Assembly: GCA_028726625.1 (NCBI GenBank)
Contig: JAQYPT010000064.1
Coordinates: forward strand, 1 to 38,666
Source: Prevotellaceae bacterium
GTDB taxonomy: Bacteria; Bacteroidota; Bacteroidia; Bacteroidales; Bacteroidaceae
DNA length: 38,666 nt
Direction of reading: 5' to 3'
Each line of letters begins with the position of its first letter. Within the stretch, counting starts at the first letter, position 1. Shown in pieces: positions 1 to 7,582 of the stretch. The notes under the pieces are model-generated. The model searched no databases, was not told the origin of the DNA, and saw only the letters and a program-made list of their open reading frames with translations. A program made the position numbers and the translations under genes.

Positions 1-136
1 ATGTCCGTAACTTGCTCTTTCATAGGTATAAAGGTAATAAAAATATCTCAAATACACAAGAAAAACAAGAGATTTGTGATACCCTTTTATAAGATTTTTG
101 AAGAGAAAGTATTGAATGGTCACTACCGCTGAATAG

Positions 137-848
137 TTACGAGAAGATGAGGAACAACGATAAAAGTACCATACAGCTGGCTACCACCTTTTGATATTTC
201 TTTTTGTCAACGTTCTTGATGAATCGCATGGCCAGGTAGTTGCCCACAGTCATCGCCACGGCAATGCCTAGACCAGCGATGATGATTTGCTCGTTAACCA
301 GATTCAGCTTGCCATAAACCACGATTTTAACAACGTGCATCACCGTTGCTGCCGTTGCTTCACTGGCGATGTAGGACACCGGACTTAAATCTAATGTGAG
401 GAACACCGCACTACTCAGTGGCCCCGAAATGCTCAACATGCCGTTGATAAATCCCGTGACGCAACCACCCACGACCATGGTTGCCGGGTGTTGTGGAAAG
501 TGCAGCTTGCCACGGAGTTTCTGAATGGCAAACAGTATCAAGGCAAAGCCTACGATGATGGTCATGATATTTTTGGGCGCAATGGAGAAACCGTAGGCAC
601 CCAGGGCTGTGAGGGGAATGGATGGCAGCAAAAACCATAGCGTTTTTTTCCATTCAATGCTTTTCCACCCGATGACCGCGCGAGGCATTGCTCAGCAGTT
701 GTGCGATGGTACATACGGGAACGGCCACCTCTATGCCGTATACGGAGGTGACGATGGGTAGCAGCATGCCGCCGCCAAACCCGATGGAACTGGAAAGCAT
801 GCCAGCCATGAGGCCGACAATGCTGAGAAGAATAATGGAAGTGTTCAT
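137..848 (-). pseudogene. TauE/SafE family sulfite-exporter-like permease, frameshifted
   Basis: Two minus-strand reading frames together make one TauE/SafE membrane permease. The N-terminal part (from ATG at 848) carries the glycine-rich start of the family (SSSIGFGGGMLLP) and runs to QLLSNASR. The C-terminal part continues from VIGWKSIEWKK in the next frame down to the stop at 137-139. The two frames cross near 675-685, in an alternating CGCGCGG run, where one extra base would explain the shift; the family normally reads LSN-x-SR-V without interruption. About 235 aa would be restored, close to the usual family size, with about seven to eight hydrophobic helices. The gene is probably inactive, unless this is a sequencing error. 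It lies directly downstream of another broken gene, which favours true decay. Confidence 0.8.
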
Positions 849-898
849 TGCATTGAAGTTTTGCAAGTAGTTTTGCTGAATGTCAGGTCGCCTATGTG

Positions 899-1125
899 TT
901 ATTGTCCATCGCTTTTACGTTGTCTAGATAGGAGAACAATGTTACGTGCATAGGCCACAAACCCGAATGATTGTCCAAGAATCAAGACAGGATCTCGGCG
1001 AATGATACCGTATATAACGATGGTGCCACTACCTATCAGACTGATAATCCAAAACCCGAGCGGAAGTAGGAGGCATGGCATCGGTAGGAATAGTACCACT
1101 GATAGACAAATTGAAACGAAAAGCC
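899..1125 (-). pseudogene. Remnant of LAB_N (lipid-A-disaccharide synthase N-terminal-like) membrane protein
   Basis: The segment LPLGFWIISLIGSG-IVIYGIIRRDPVLILGQ matches the LAB_N small membrane domain, which sits beside lipid-linked sugar transferases in many Bacteroidetes. Its preceding piece, FSFQFVYQWYYSYRCHAS, lies in another frame. The frames cross near 1068-1078, and one missing base would join them. The first 15 or so residues of the family are absent, because upstream sequence switches to a glycosyltransferase at about 1125. The gene is therefore truncated at the N-terminus and frameshifted. The domain assignment is from motif recognition. It is a relic of a lipid A or cell-envelope sugar modification operon. 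Confidence 0.65.
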
Positions 1126-1565
1126 AGCACTATGAACAGTACCATCAGCATGTCCATGCGTACAACCAATGCCGCTGCAGCAAAGTAAGCAGTGGTCATT
1201 AGCATCAAGGTGCCCGTCTTTCTGTTTCGGTCTGAGAAAAGATTGTTTGTCCATGAAAGCATGATGGCGGTAATGCCACAAGCAGGAATAAACGAAAGCA
1301 GGCTCAACAAAATCATGTGGTGTCCACCCGATATCCAATGACAAAGCATCATCAACCAAAGATAAAAAGGTGGCTTATCTGCATAAGGCTCTCCATGGAG
1401 AGTGAAGGAAAAGAAGTTACCTGACCTGATTGCTTCATCAGCAATGATGAGGTACCTGCCTTCATTCGCAGGAGTGAAGTCGCGAAAAATGAGTATGGGA
1501 AGAAAAATCAGTATGATGATGAACGATATCTTCTTGTCAATGTATGGAGCTTTTGCGTCTAACAT
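1125..1565 (-). pseudogene. GT39/ArnT-like glycosyltransferase, N-terminal fragment
   Basis: The frame from ATG at 1565 starts like an ArnT/PMT-type membrane glycosyltransferase: a first membrane helix, then NEGRYLIIADEAIRSGNFFSF and HGEPYADKPPFYLWLMM, the acidic and DKPP motifs of the first periplasmic loop, then two or three further helices up to VRMDMLMVLFIVLAF. These enzymes move a lipid-linked sugar such as 4-amino-arabinose onto lipid A and usually have about 500-600 aa. Only about 147 codons are left. At about 1125 the homology jumps to a LAB_N domain, so a deletion removed the catalytic core's remainder and the start of the next gene. The reading frame runs on to a stop at 1029 without family similarity. 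Confidence 0.75.
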
Positions 1566-1716
1566 GTCATCATGTATATAATATTAGGTAGAAGTGAAAT
1601 GGCTACTCCATCTATTGTATTTTACAAAAACAGTGTGCATACTGCAATTCAAATGATGTGATACTTCTCATAATGCTTTTGTGTTGAATGATTGATTCAT
1701 TCATGCTTTAGTATGA

Positions 1717-1748
1717 CAAAGATACTTTATTTTTCAAAGAAAGGCAAA
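1717..1748 (-). promoter_or_regulatory. Bacteroidetes-type promoter for the decayed cluster
   Basis: On the minus strand, TTTG (1748-1745), a 20-base spacer and TATCTTTG (1724-1717) fit the TTTG-N19/21-TANNTTTG consensus of the main Bacteroidetes sigma factor. It points at the glycosyltransferase remnant, leaving a leader of about 145 bases. Confidence 0.6.
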
Positions 1749-2155
1749 TAGATAATTATCGTTTTTAGAATCTTCATATATATTTCATCACTGAAAGACA
1801 CATGGTAGGTTCTTTTTTTTCCCTTTCTACGGTAAAAACAATAACAGATATTCATAGAACCAAATGCCAAGAGAAAGAAAATCAAATCGTTTTTACTAAA
1901 TATGTGACAACGTTCCATACAAAATAGAGCAAATGCCAATTAGTTTATTACTCAAGGTGAATCTATGTAACAAACAGTTTGTCATGATGTTATCAAATAT
2001 TTATTTTTCCTCGTTATCGTTAGCACATCGTTCCTTTGTAGGGTTAGTTCCAAGTTTACAAAACAACTTGAAGTCTCAATTTTCATGCATCATCTACCGA
2101 ATGCTGGTATTGATACAAACCGTAACAGAGGCGTGGAATCGGTTATTTATCCTCC

Positions 2156-2163
2156 TACCTTTG
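2156..2163 (+). promoter_or_regulatory. Putative -7 box upstream of the small protein and exporter genes
   Basis: TACCTTTG matches the TANNTTTG -7 element and lies 29 bases before the ATG of the 51-aa protein. No clear -33 TTTG is found at the usual distance. Confidence 0.45.
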
Positions 2164-2192
2164 CAGCGTAAAACTTTAACAAGATAGTAATT

Positions 2193-2348
2193 ATGGACAA
2201 TCAAATCATTATTTGGAGTAGTGTTATTTTAATGTTAGGTGTCATCTTCATCATGCGTGAAGCAGTTAAAATGAGAAGACACACCAAAGGACATAAATTA
2301 TTTGAGCTTTCAGATGAATTCGATATCTATGACTGGGACGAAGAATAA
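2193..2348 (+). CDS. 51-aa single-helix membrane protein of unknown function
   Basis: An ATG at 2193 opens a 51-codon frame. It has a hydrophobic helix at about residues 4-21 (IIIWSSVILMLGVIFIM), then a basic stretch (KMRRHTKGHK) and an acidic aromatic tail ending IYDWDEE. The charge pattern suggests the N-terminus outside and the tail in the cytoplasm. It follows the -7 box at 2156 and its last 20 bases overlap the start of the exporter gene in another frame, which suggests translational coupling. No family is recognised. It could be a small partner or a leader peptide of the exporter. The coding status rests on the coherent membrane topology and position. Confidence 0.55.
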   Translation: MDNQIIIWSSVILMLGVIFIMREAVKMRRHTKGHKLFELSDEFDIYDWDEE

Positions 2349-3126
2349 TCAATTGCAAGTGGCTGACCAAACCAAGTCAATATGCCTGTTTCTGGCCGAC
2401 TATGCTTCATGGCTTTATGGCTGTGGGGCTACCTGCACACGGATAAAGAAGAACGTAGACCGCATGGCAAAGGTGTGGAAGCTAAATATAGAAATGACTA
2501 TTTTGCCCGGTAGTATCCATCTGGCACACTTTGATCCGGCAACGGGACAATCAAGCGTGTACTTCAAGAAGACCCCGGACACAGGTATCAGCTTTTACAA
2601 AAACACCCAACTGAGCAAACTCAGTTGGGCCGTTTCTGACGGTCATATTCAGTTTGAGGAGGCTCAGACAGAGTTTGCCCGCATCATTTCCGCACCGTTT
2701 ACCAATAAGTGGGTGGTGCTGTTTCTTGCTTCACTGGCCAATCTGTCGTTCTGTCGCATCTTTGGTGGCGATTTGTTGGCCATGATCATCGTCTTCGTAG
2801 CTACGCTGTTGGGATTCCGATTGAAGCAGGTGTTGTTGGAAGAGCACGTTGATGTCAAGCTGGTCTTTATGGTTTGCGCCTTCTTTTCTGCCGTCATTGG
2901 TACGGCGGGATATGTCTTCGGACTGGGTGAAAAGCCTGACGTTGCCTTGGCTACCAGTGTTTTGTACCTCATACCAGGCATCCCGTATATCAACAGTCTT
3001 AGTGATCTTATTCAAGGTCAGTATCTTGTGTCTTTCAGCAGATTCATGAATTCCATGATTCTCACGTTCTGCCTTTCTGTTGGATTGGCTGGTGGCATAC
3101 TGCTGATGAATCTCAAAATGTTTTAA
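2329..3126 (+). CDS. Threonine/serine exporter family protein, ThrE N-terminal subunit (DUF1212-type)
   Basis: This is the larger half of a split ThrE/YjjP-YjjB type exporter, thought to export small amino or carboxylic acids across the inner membrane. The N-terminal 120 or so residues form the soluble domain typical of the family, with SWLYGCGATCTRIKKNVDRMA near the start and MTILPGSIHLA following. About five hydrophobic helices follow from about residue 128 to the end, including a glycine-rich TAGYVFGLG segment. The frame is open from a TTG at 2302; ATG 2314 or 2329 are the plausible starts, and 2329 is used here because it overlaps the upstream gene least. The partner subunit begins 10 bases after the stop, so the two are surely one transcription unit. 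Confidence 0.8.
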   Translation: MTGTKNNQLQVADQTKSICLFLADYASWLYGCGATCTRIKKNVDRMAKVWKLNIEMTILPGSIHLAHFDPATGQSSVYFKKTPDTGISFYKNTQLSKLSWAVSDGHIQFEEAQTEFARIISAPFTNKWVVLFLASLANLSFCRIFGGDLLAMIIVFVATLLGFRLKQVLLEEHVDVKLVFMVCAFFSAVIGTAGYVFGLGEKPDVALATSVLYLIPGIPYINSLSDLIQGQYLVSFSRFMNSMILTFCLSVGLAGGILLMNLKMF

Positions 3127-3136
3127 TCGTATAGTT

Positions 3137-3634
3137 ATGGCATTCTTTTTATGCGTTTTAGAAGACGCATTCTTTGGAGCTCTGGCAGGCATAGGATTTG
3201 CCAGTATCAGCAACCCACCACACAATGCGTATCCTTATTGCGCCCTCATCTCGGCCGCAGGCCATGGCGTGAGATATTTCTTGATGAACAACGCCTATCA
3301 CCCCGAAAGCCTTATCGTAGCCAGTTTTGTGGCCTCTTTGGTCATTGGCTTCATGGCAGTGGCATTGGCAAGAATGGCTAAGTGTCCACCTGAGACATTC
3401 TCTTTCCCATCCCTCTTGCCCATGATTCCAGGTATGTATGCTTATCGCACCGTCGAAGCTTTGGTTATGTGTTTGTTTACACAGGATGAAGATTTATTCA
3501 ATCATTATTTGTATCTTTGTACATCAAACGGATTCACTTGCGCTTTTGACATATTAGGAATGGTGTTGGGTGCCACGTTGCCTATCTTCTTCCTTAACAA
3601 AATATCCTATCGCGCTACCCGTCACGTTGATTGA
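3137..3634 (+). CDS. Threonine/serine exporter family protein, small membrane subunit (ThrE_2-type)
   Basis: A 165-aa hydrophobic protein with four to five membrane helices and the family pattern FGALAGIGFASISNPP near the N-terminus, AAGHGVRYFLM in the middle and FPSLLPMIPGMYAYR near residues 95-110. It corresponds to the YjjB-like half of a split threonine/serine exporter and should assemble with the product of the gene ending 10 bases upstream. In single-chain ThrE proteins both halves are fused; here they are separate, as in many Gram-negative bacteria. The true substrate cannot be read from sequence. A LysR regulator starts 31 bases downstream and may be cotranscribed. Confidence 0.8.
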   Translation: MAFFLCVLEDAFFGALAGIGFASISNPPHNAYPYCALISAAGHGVRYFLMNNAYHPESLIVASFVASLVIGFMAVALARMAKCPPETFSFPSLLPMIPGMYAYRTVEALVMCLFTQDEDLFNHYLYLCTSNGFTCAFDILGMVLGATLPIFFLNKISYRATRHVD

Positions 3635-3665
3635 ATATGATGTAACAAACTGAAAGAGGTAAACT

Positions 3666-4574
3666 ATGGAACTGAGACAAATAAGATACTTTCTCAAGGT
3701 TGCCGAATTGTTGAATTTCTCTGAGGCATCAAAGGCGCTGTTCATTACACAGAGCACCCTCTCTCAACAGATACGCCAGCTTGAGAACGAATTCGACACT
3801 ATCTTGTTTGAGCGAAACAGCCACGAGGTTTCGCTCACCGAAGCCGGGCAACAATTCATGCGATATGCCCGAAAAGTAATAATTGATGTCGATGATTGCA
3901 CGCAGAAGATGGACGACCTCAAGAACATGCTGACAGGCGAATTGAACATCGGCGTTACGTTCACGTTCAGTCCTTTGCTTACCGAGACCGTTCTCGAATT
4001 CATGAAACTGTACCCACATGTGCGCCTCAATGTTTTTTATAAAACCATGAGTGAGCTGATGGATATGTTGCAACGACGGGAAGTTGACTTTGTATTGGCC
4101 TTCAAACCTACCGACAGAAACGATAAGATAGAGAGCCATGTGCTCTTCAACAACCATCTGTCCGTGGTGGTCAGTGAGCAACATTCATTGGCAAAGCGGA
4201 AATCGTTGACCTTAGACGACTTGGCTCCGTATGATGCTGCCATGCCTGCACGCGGTTTACAGGCTCGCAACTCGTTCGATGATATGATTCATAGTGTAAA
4301 CAGCAAGCTCAAAATACGTGTTGAACTCAACGACGTGAGTATCTTGCTGAAGCTGATTAAACAAAGCAAGCTCATCACGATATTGGCCGAGGCCACCATT
4401 CATGATGAAGACGGCCTCGTTGCCATCCCGCTCGAAATGGCAGGCAGCGATATGGAGGGATGCATTCATCTGCTCAAACAAGCCTATGTCAAAAATTCTG
4501 CACGCGAGTTTTATCGCCTCCTCAGTCAGTCAAGAGCCATTCTCAAATATTCCTCTTTGGCCAAATTGCTTTAA
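3666..4574 (+). CDS. LysR family transcriptional regulator
   Basis: A 302-aa LysR-type regulator of ordinary length. Residues 1-60 form the winged helix-turn-helix (MELRQIRYFLKVAELLNFSEA, then TQSTLSQQIRQLENEFDTILFER). A linker helix follows, and from about residue 90 a periplasmic-binding-protein-like effector domain begins (GELNIGVTFTFSPLLTETVLEF). The pattern is nearest to the CynR/CysB-like branch, but the inducer cannot be deduced. It lies 31 bases after the exporter pair on the same strand with no obvious promoter of its own, so it may be transcribed with them and could control them. An AGAGG-like sequence sits a few bases before the ATG. Confidence 0.88.
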   Translation: MELRQIRYFLKVAELLNFSEASKALFITQSTLSQQIRQLENEFDTILFERNSHEVSLTEAGQQFMRYARKVIIDVDDCTQKMDDLKNMLTGELNIGVTFTFSPLLTETVLEFMKLYPHVRLNVFYKTMSELMDMLQRREVDFVLAFKPTDRNDKIESHVLFNNHLSVVVSEQHSLAKRKSLTLDDLAPYDAAMPARGLQARNSFDDMIHSVNSKLKIRVELNDVSILLKLIKQSKLITILAEATIHDEDGLVAIPLEMAGSDMEGCIHLLKQAYVKNSAREFYRLLSQSRAILKYSSLAKLL

Positions 4575-4625
4575 GTCTTTTCGTTCAAGAAGAGCAGATA
4601 TTGCGTTTGCCGCTACCCAACAAAT

Positions 4626-4669
4626 CGGGTGGAAGTTAAATACTCAAATATGTATTTATCTTCCACCCG
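4626..4669. terminator. Long hairpin between convergent regulator genes, probable bidirectional terminator
   Basis: CGGGTGGAAGTTAAATAC (4626-4643) pairs with 4652-4669 over 18 positions with one mismatch and an 8-base loop. It lies between the stops of the lysR-type gene (4574) and the Lrp-type gene (4701). The base of the stem is flanked by only short T/A runs, so termination is inferred mainly from position and stem strength. Confidence 0.6.
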
Positions 4670-4700
4670 TTTCATGTGGTGTCATTACTTTCGCGTAAAA

Positions 4701-5216
4701 CTACGCCTCTGGACCAGCCTCTTCATCAACCATCTCGCTGCGTTCGTCTATCTTCATCTGAGCAACGGGCAGTTGGCGATCGATTACCGTGCGGAACGAA
4801 ATCATGGTTTCGCTTCCCGACAGACCCAGGGGTTGTAATTTGTCATAGATGATATTCATTAGGTGATGATTATTTGTGGCATATAGCTTGATGAACAAAT
4901 CATAATCCCCCGTAGGGCAATGGCATTCTACCACCTCTGGAATCTTCTTCAATTCGTTGGCCACCCGGTCAAAATCACTGGGATCTTTCAAGTGCAGACC
5001 AACGAAAGCACAGGTTTCGTAGCCAATTTTCTCTGGGTCGAATATGAATCCCGAACCCTTAATCACCCCCAAATTTATCAATTTTTGCACACGCTGATGA
5101 ATGGCTGCTCCGCTAACATTGCATGCGCGGGCAATCTCCAGGAATGGAGTGCGGGCATCCTCAGCAATCATAGTGAGAATCTTCTTATCTAATGCGTCTA
5201 GATTATGATGTCCCAT
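4701..5216 (-). CDS. Lrp/AsnC family transcriptional regulator
   Basis: A 171-aa feast/famine regulator. An N-terminal helix-turn-helix occupies about residues 8-55 (LDALDKKILTMIAEDARTPF, then IARACNVSGAAIHQRVQKLINLGVIKG). The C-terminal RAM ligand-binding domain follows (YETCAFVGLHLK, then VVECHCPTGDYDLFIKLYA), which in this family binds amino acids and drives oligomerisation. The acidic tail beyond residue 150 is somewhat longer than in E. coli Lrp. The gene converges with the lysR-type gene and has its own promoter. Lrp proteins often control amino-acid transport, and an amino-acid exporter lies nearby, but a regulatory link is only inference. Confidence 0.9.
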   Translation of the reverse strand: MGHHNLDALDKKILTMIAEDARTPFLEIARACNVSGAAIHQRVQKLINLGVIKGSGFIFDPEKIGYETCAFVGLHLKDPSDFDRVANELKKIPEVVECHCPTGDYDLFIKLYATNNHHLMNIIYDKLQPLGLSGSETMISFRTVIDRQLPVAQMKIDERSEMVDEEAGPEA

Positions 5217-5253
5217 TTTTACTTTTATATATTTTAATTTTATGAATAATGTG

Positions 5254-5284
5254 CAAATATACTACAAAGTGTTGTTTTCCACAA
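5254..5284 (-). promoter_or_regulatory. Promoter of the Lrp-type gene
   Basis: On the minus strand TATATTTG (5261-5254) matches the -7 box, with a TTG at 5284-5282 placed 20 bases upstream as a partial -33 element. The start codon lies 37 bases downstream of the box. Confidence 0.6.
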
Positions 5285-5640
5285 CGATTTAAATATTTTT
5301 TGTAATCAATGGTCATTTGGCGGTATTTTTTCTTGACAACCATCTTTCTTCTCCTTGGCTTATTTACAAACAAACTTGCTGCTGACCGAAAATATGCCGA
5401 AAATGAGCGATGTTGATAAACGGTTGATATCTAATGTTTTATCGTCTTCATGCGTTGCTTCTCCTCGGTAGTTCACGCTAATTTTAGCCAAAGTCATTGC
5501 TTTTCCATACTAATTTGCATGCTTTAACGCTCCAATGTCATCTCTTTTGTGGTGCAAAGTAATGCCTCTTGCCGTTTAATCTCATAGCTTTTGCAAGAAA
5601 AACTGCTTTTTTTTACCGAATCATCACTTGTTTGCTGCCT

Positions 5641-5662
5641 GTTTGCCTATTGATTTTTTCTA
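5641..5662 (+). repeat. Dispersed repeat, copy 1
   Basis: A 22-base sequence beginning GTTTGCCTATTG and ending TTTTTTCTA occurs identically at 17464-17485. Weaker similarity continues for several tens of bases downstream (both have AACTTTT about 6-9 bases later). Both copies lie in AT-rich non-coding DNA. Confidence 0.7.
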
Positions 5663-6109
5663 GATTGAAACTTTTGAAGAGCCATTTTTGGGGCATTATT
5701 TGGGTAAAATAATGTACAAATCGTGTCGTTCGTAGCACGCTCATCCATTTTTCAATGACCAATTTATGAAGATGAAAAGGTACGAACTTCCTGATCAATC
5801 AAACTCCATTTTAATGTGATTCATTCACCAGTATGCTTACTTTTATGGAATTGATTAACCATTTCTTTGGTTTTATGTGTAAAATATGTTGTTAGCATTT
5901 TTATTCACGACTTTCATTTCTATTTTTGTTTAATTATCAACGTTTATTGGCGATTGAATGGTTGTTAGAATGAAGTTTAAATGTCATTATATTTCAAAAT
6001 TAATACGTTTACAATTCATTTTTTTTATTTACAGCATTAAACCTTTTTGTTGTACTCTCGTCATAACATAAAACCGACACAGTAACTTAACTAGACTTTA
6101 ACTTAATAG

Positions 6110-6448
6110 AAGCGCTTGATTCTGGCCATTTTAATGGCAGTCTAGAGTTTAGAGGTTGACAACGCGTCTAGAAGCATGAATAACAAGGCACTATGCAACA
6201 AGACGATAGCTGTAGAGTAGGTGGCCTACCCAATCGTGAAGAAATCGCTATATTGCCAGAAATCTCCTGCAAGAGTTGGAAGAAATTCCGTGACCATAAT
6301 CAACTAAATGATTAGTTGCGTATAACAGTAGATAAATACAAGAACTGAACTTTTATATATTTAAATGTGATTCAGGAGGAATTAGTTTGTAAGATCAGGA
6401 TGATTCTGAGCGTCCCCTAAGTGATTAGCGGGCGCTTTTCTTTTTTTT
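6110..6448 (+). ncRNA. Possible structured non-coding RNA ending at an intrinsic terminator
   Basis: A strong terminator at 6409-6448 has no protein gene in front of it, so something else is likely transcribed. The stretch from about 6110 is richer in G and C than its surroundings and holds short hairpins (for example around 6122-6140, and GTAGG/CCTAC near 6216-6230). No known RNA family is recognised and the 5' end is uncertain; a -7 box at 5921-5928 is one possible start. A decayed small gene is the alternative. Confidence 0.3.
6409..6448 (+). terminator. Intrinsic terminator
   Basis: AGCGTCC (6409-6415) pairs with GGGCGCT (6430-6436), with one G-U pair and a 14-base loop, followed by a run of T residues to 6448 interrupted by one C. 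Confidence 0.7.
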
Positions 6449-6490
6449 GTCTTGTTTGTGTGCAATGAGTTTTTTGTCATTTTTTATTTG

Positions 6491-6498
6491 TACCTTTG
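6491..6498 (+). promoter_or_regulatory. -7 box upstream of the DUF4738-like lipoprotein
   Basis: TACCTTTG matches TANNTTTG. The gene starts at 6602, giving a leader of about 100 bases. No correctly spaced TTTG -33 element is evident. Confidence 0.5.
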
Positions 6499-6601
6499 CA
6501 AATGATGGACGGTTCTGTTTTTCTTCCTGATGATGGGGGATGAAGCACAACACGCCACAAGTAAGTTATAAGATAGGAAACATTAAATATAGAATCAACT
6601 T

Positions 6602-7192
6602 ATGCGATTGTATTTACGTTTATTTTTGATTATAGTTGTAGGTTGTGGTATCGTGTCTTGTTCTGAAAAGAAACAAGATAAGAATATCATTACGCAGAAG
6701 CCAAAGCCAGTTAAGAAGAAGGCTACGCAATCTATGAGCGACTACGAGCAGTCGATTCCTGTGGAATGGGTAGGCTCGGTGTATCATGTAAATGTATCAA
6801 GGCAAGCTGACTCTTCGCTACCGTTAGCGGATGACGGGGCAGGCAACAAATATTATGATAATAAGATAAAACTGAGTATCGTTCGAAAAGACCAAAGCGA
6901 GTTCTATGGTAGGACGTTTACGAAAGCTGATTTTGTAAACTATGTTGATGAACTTTATCGTAAAAACAGCGCATTGTTAGGCATTGTTTTTGACAAGGTT
7001 GAAGGCAATAACCTCATTTTTGCAGTGAGTATCGGCTCGCCCGACAAAATGAGTGACGAGTATGTTCCTTTGGTTATGAAGATATCAAACCTTGGTGCTG
7101 TATCCATCCAGAAAGATACCCTGTTGGACACCGGTAACACGGAGGGTGATGAGTCGGAAGTTGATACAGAAGATGACGATGATGGTGTGTAG
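6602..7192 (+). CDS. DUF4738-like lipoprotein
   Basis: A 196-aa protein with a lipoprotein signal: a hydrophobic helix (LFLIIVVGCGIV) and lipobox IVSC, giving a mature N-terminus at Cys20. A lysine-rich linker follows (KPKPVKKK). The main domain, about residues 45-175, carries WVGSVYHVNVSRQADSSLP, then YYDNKIKLSIVRKDQSEFYGRTFTK, and resembles the DUF4738 family seen in Prevotella and Bacteroides; that assignment is from memory of the pattern. The C-terminus is strongly acidic (EDDDDGV). The function is unknown and the protein probably sits in the outer membrane. It has its own promoter region and is separated from the next gene by 390 bases. Confidence 0.75.
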   Translation: MRLYLRLFLIIVVGCGIVSCSEKKQDKNIITQKPKPVKKKATQSMSDYEQSIPVEWVGSVYHVNVSRQADSSLPLADDGAGNKYYDNKIKLSIVRKDQSEFYGRTFTKADFVNYVDELYRKNSALLGIVFDKVEGNNLIFAVSIGSPDKMSDEYVPLVMKISNLGAVSIQKDTLLDTGNTEGDESEVDTEDDDDGV

Positions 7193-7582
7193 GGTGGACC
7201 ATCATTGGGCAGCTTCGTACTGGCATATCTCTTCTTTGTTTCTATCCCCATGACTCCGCGCCCAACGGCATTTCTTCATGAGGGTTGGGTGATTGTATTG
7301 TTTGGTGTGACTTATCTTTTTACATCTTTTCTGTTTATTCGCCGATCGGCATCCATTTTTTAGCTAGCACTTAAATCGTCATAAAGAATGATAATTCTTG
7401 TGGCTATTATTCGATTTTTGTTATCTTTGCATAAGATAGGCGTCGCCATAACAAAGTAAGTAAACTTCCTTTGCCTTCGGCTTGCACTATCTTTGCAAAT
7501 AACGAACGGTGTGTGTTTTGGTAGAATATAGTTCTGTCATCTGCATGCTTCCTAAGTCTTTTATAAAAACAAGGGTTAAGGT
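7193..7582. other. Intergenic region with an open hydrophobic frame and two -7 boxes
   Basis: The first 57 codons after the lipoprotein stop (7193-7363) stay open in the same frame and encode two hydrophobic stretches. The rest holds two candidate -7 boxes for the macroglobulin-like gene. No independent gene can be supported. Confidence 0.5.
7432..7495 (+). promoter_or_regulatory. Two tandem -7 boxes before the macroglobulin operon
   Basis: TATCTTTG occurs at 7432-7439 and again at 7488-7495, each fitting TANNTTTG. Neither has a TTTG at the ideal distance. They would give leaders of about 140 and 85 bases for the gene at 7583. Confidence 0.5.

Larger units (their letters stand above)
1566..2192. 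other. Intergenic region without a convincing gene
   Basis: This AT-rich 627-bp gap separates the minus-strand decayed cluster from the plus-strand exporter genes. It holds the minus-strand promoter at 1717-1748 and a plus-strand -7 box at 2156-2163. Short open frames on both strands (1727-1939 and 1933-2187) have no recognisable family, composition or start context and look random. Confidence 0.6.
5262..6600. other. Long AT-rich intergenic region
   Basis: About 1.3 kb with no recognisable protein gene. It contains a copy of a repeat shared with 17464-17485, a possible -7 box TATTTTTG at 5921-5928, a GC-richer structured-looking stretch from about 6110 to 6400, a clear intrinsic terminator at 6409-6448 and the promoter of the next lipoprotein gene. 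A 40-codon frame at 6193-6315 and a 61-codon minus frame at 5613-5798 have no supporting features. Confidence 0.6.

Noticed and set aside
1727..2187. Open frames of 70 and 84 codons on opposite strands
   Set aside because: No family motif, poor start context and AT-rich random-looking composition; they lie in a promoter-containing gap.
5613..5798. 61-codon minus-strand frame
   Set aside because: It runs across the dispersed repeat copy and has no recognisable protein features.
6193..6315. 40-codon frame starting MQQDDSCRVGG
   Set aside because: No family, no helix or signal, and no promoter at the right distance; kept only as part of the possible RNA region.
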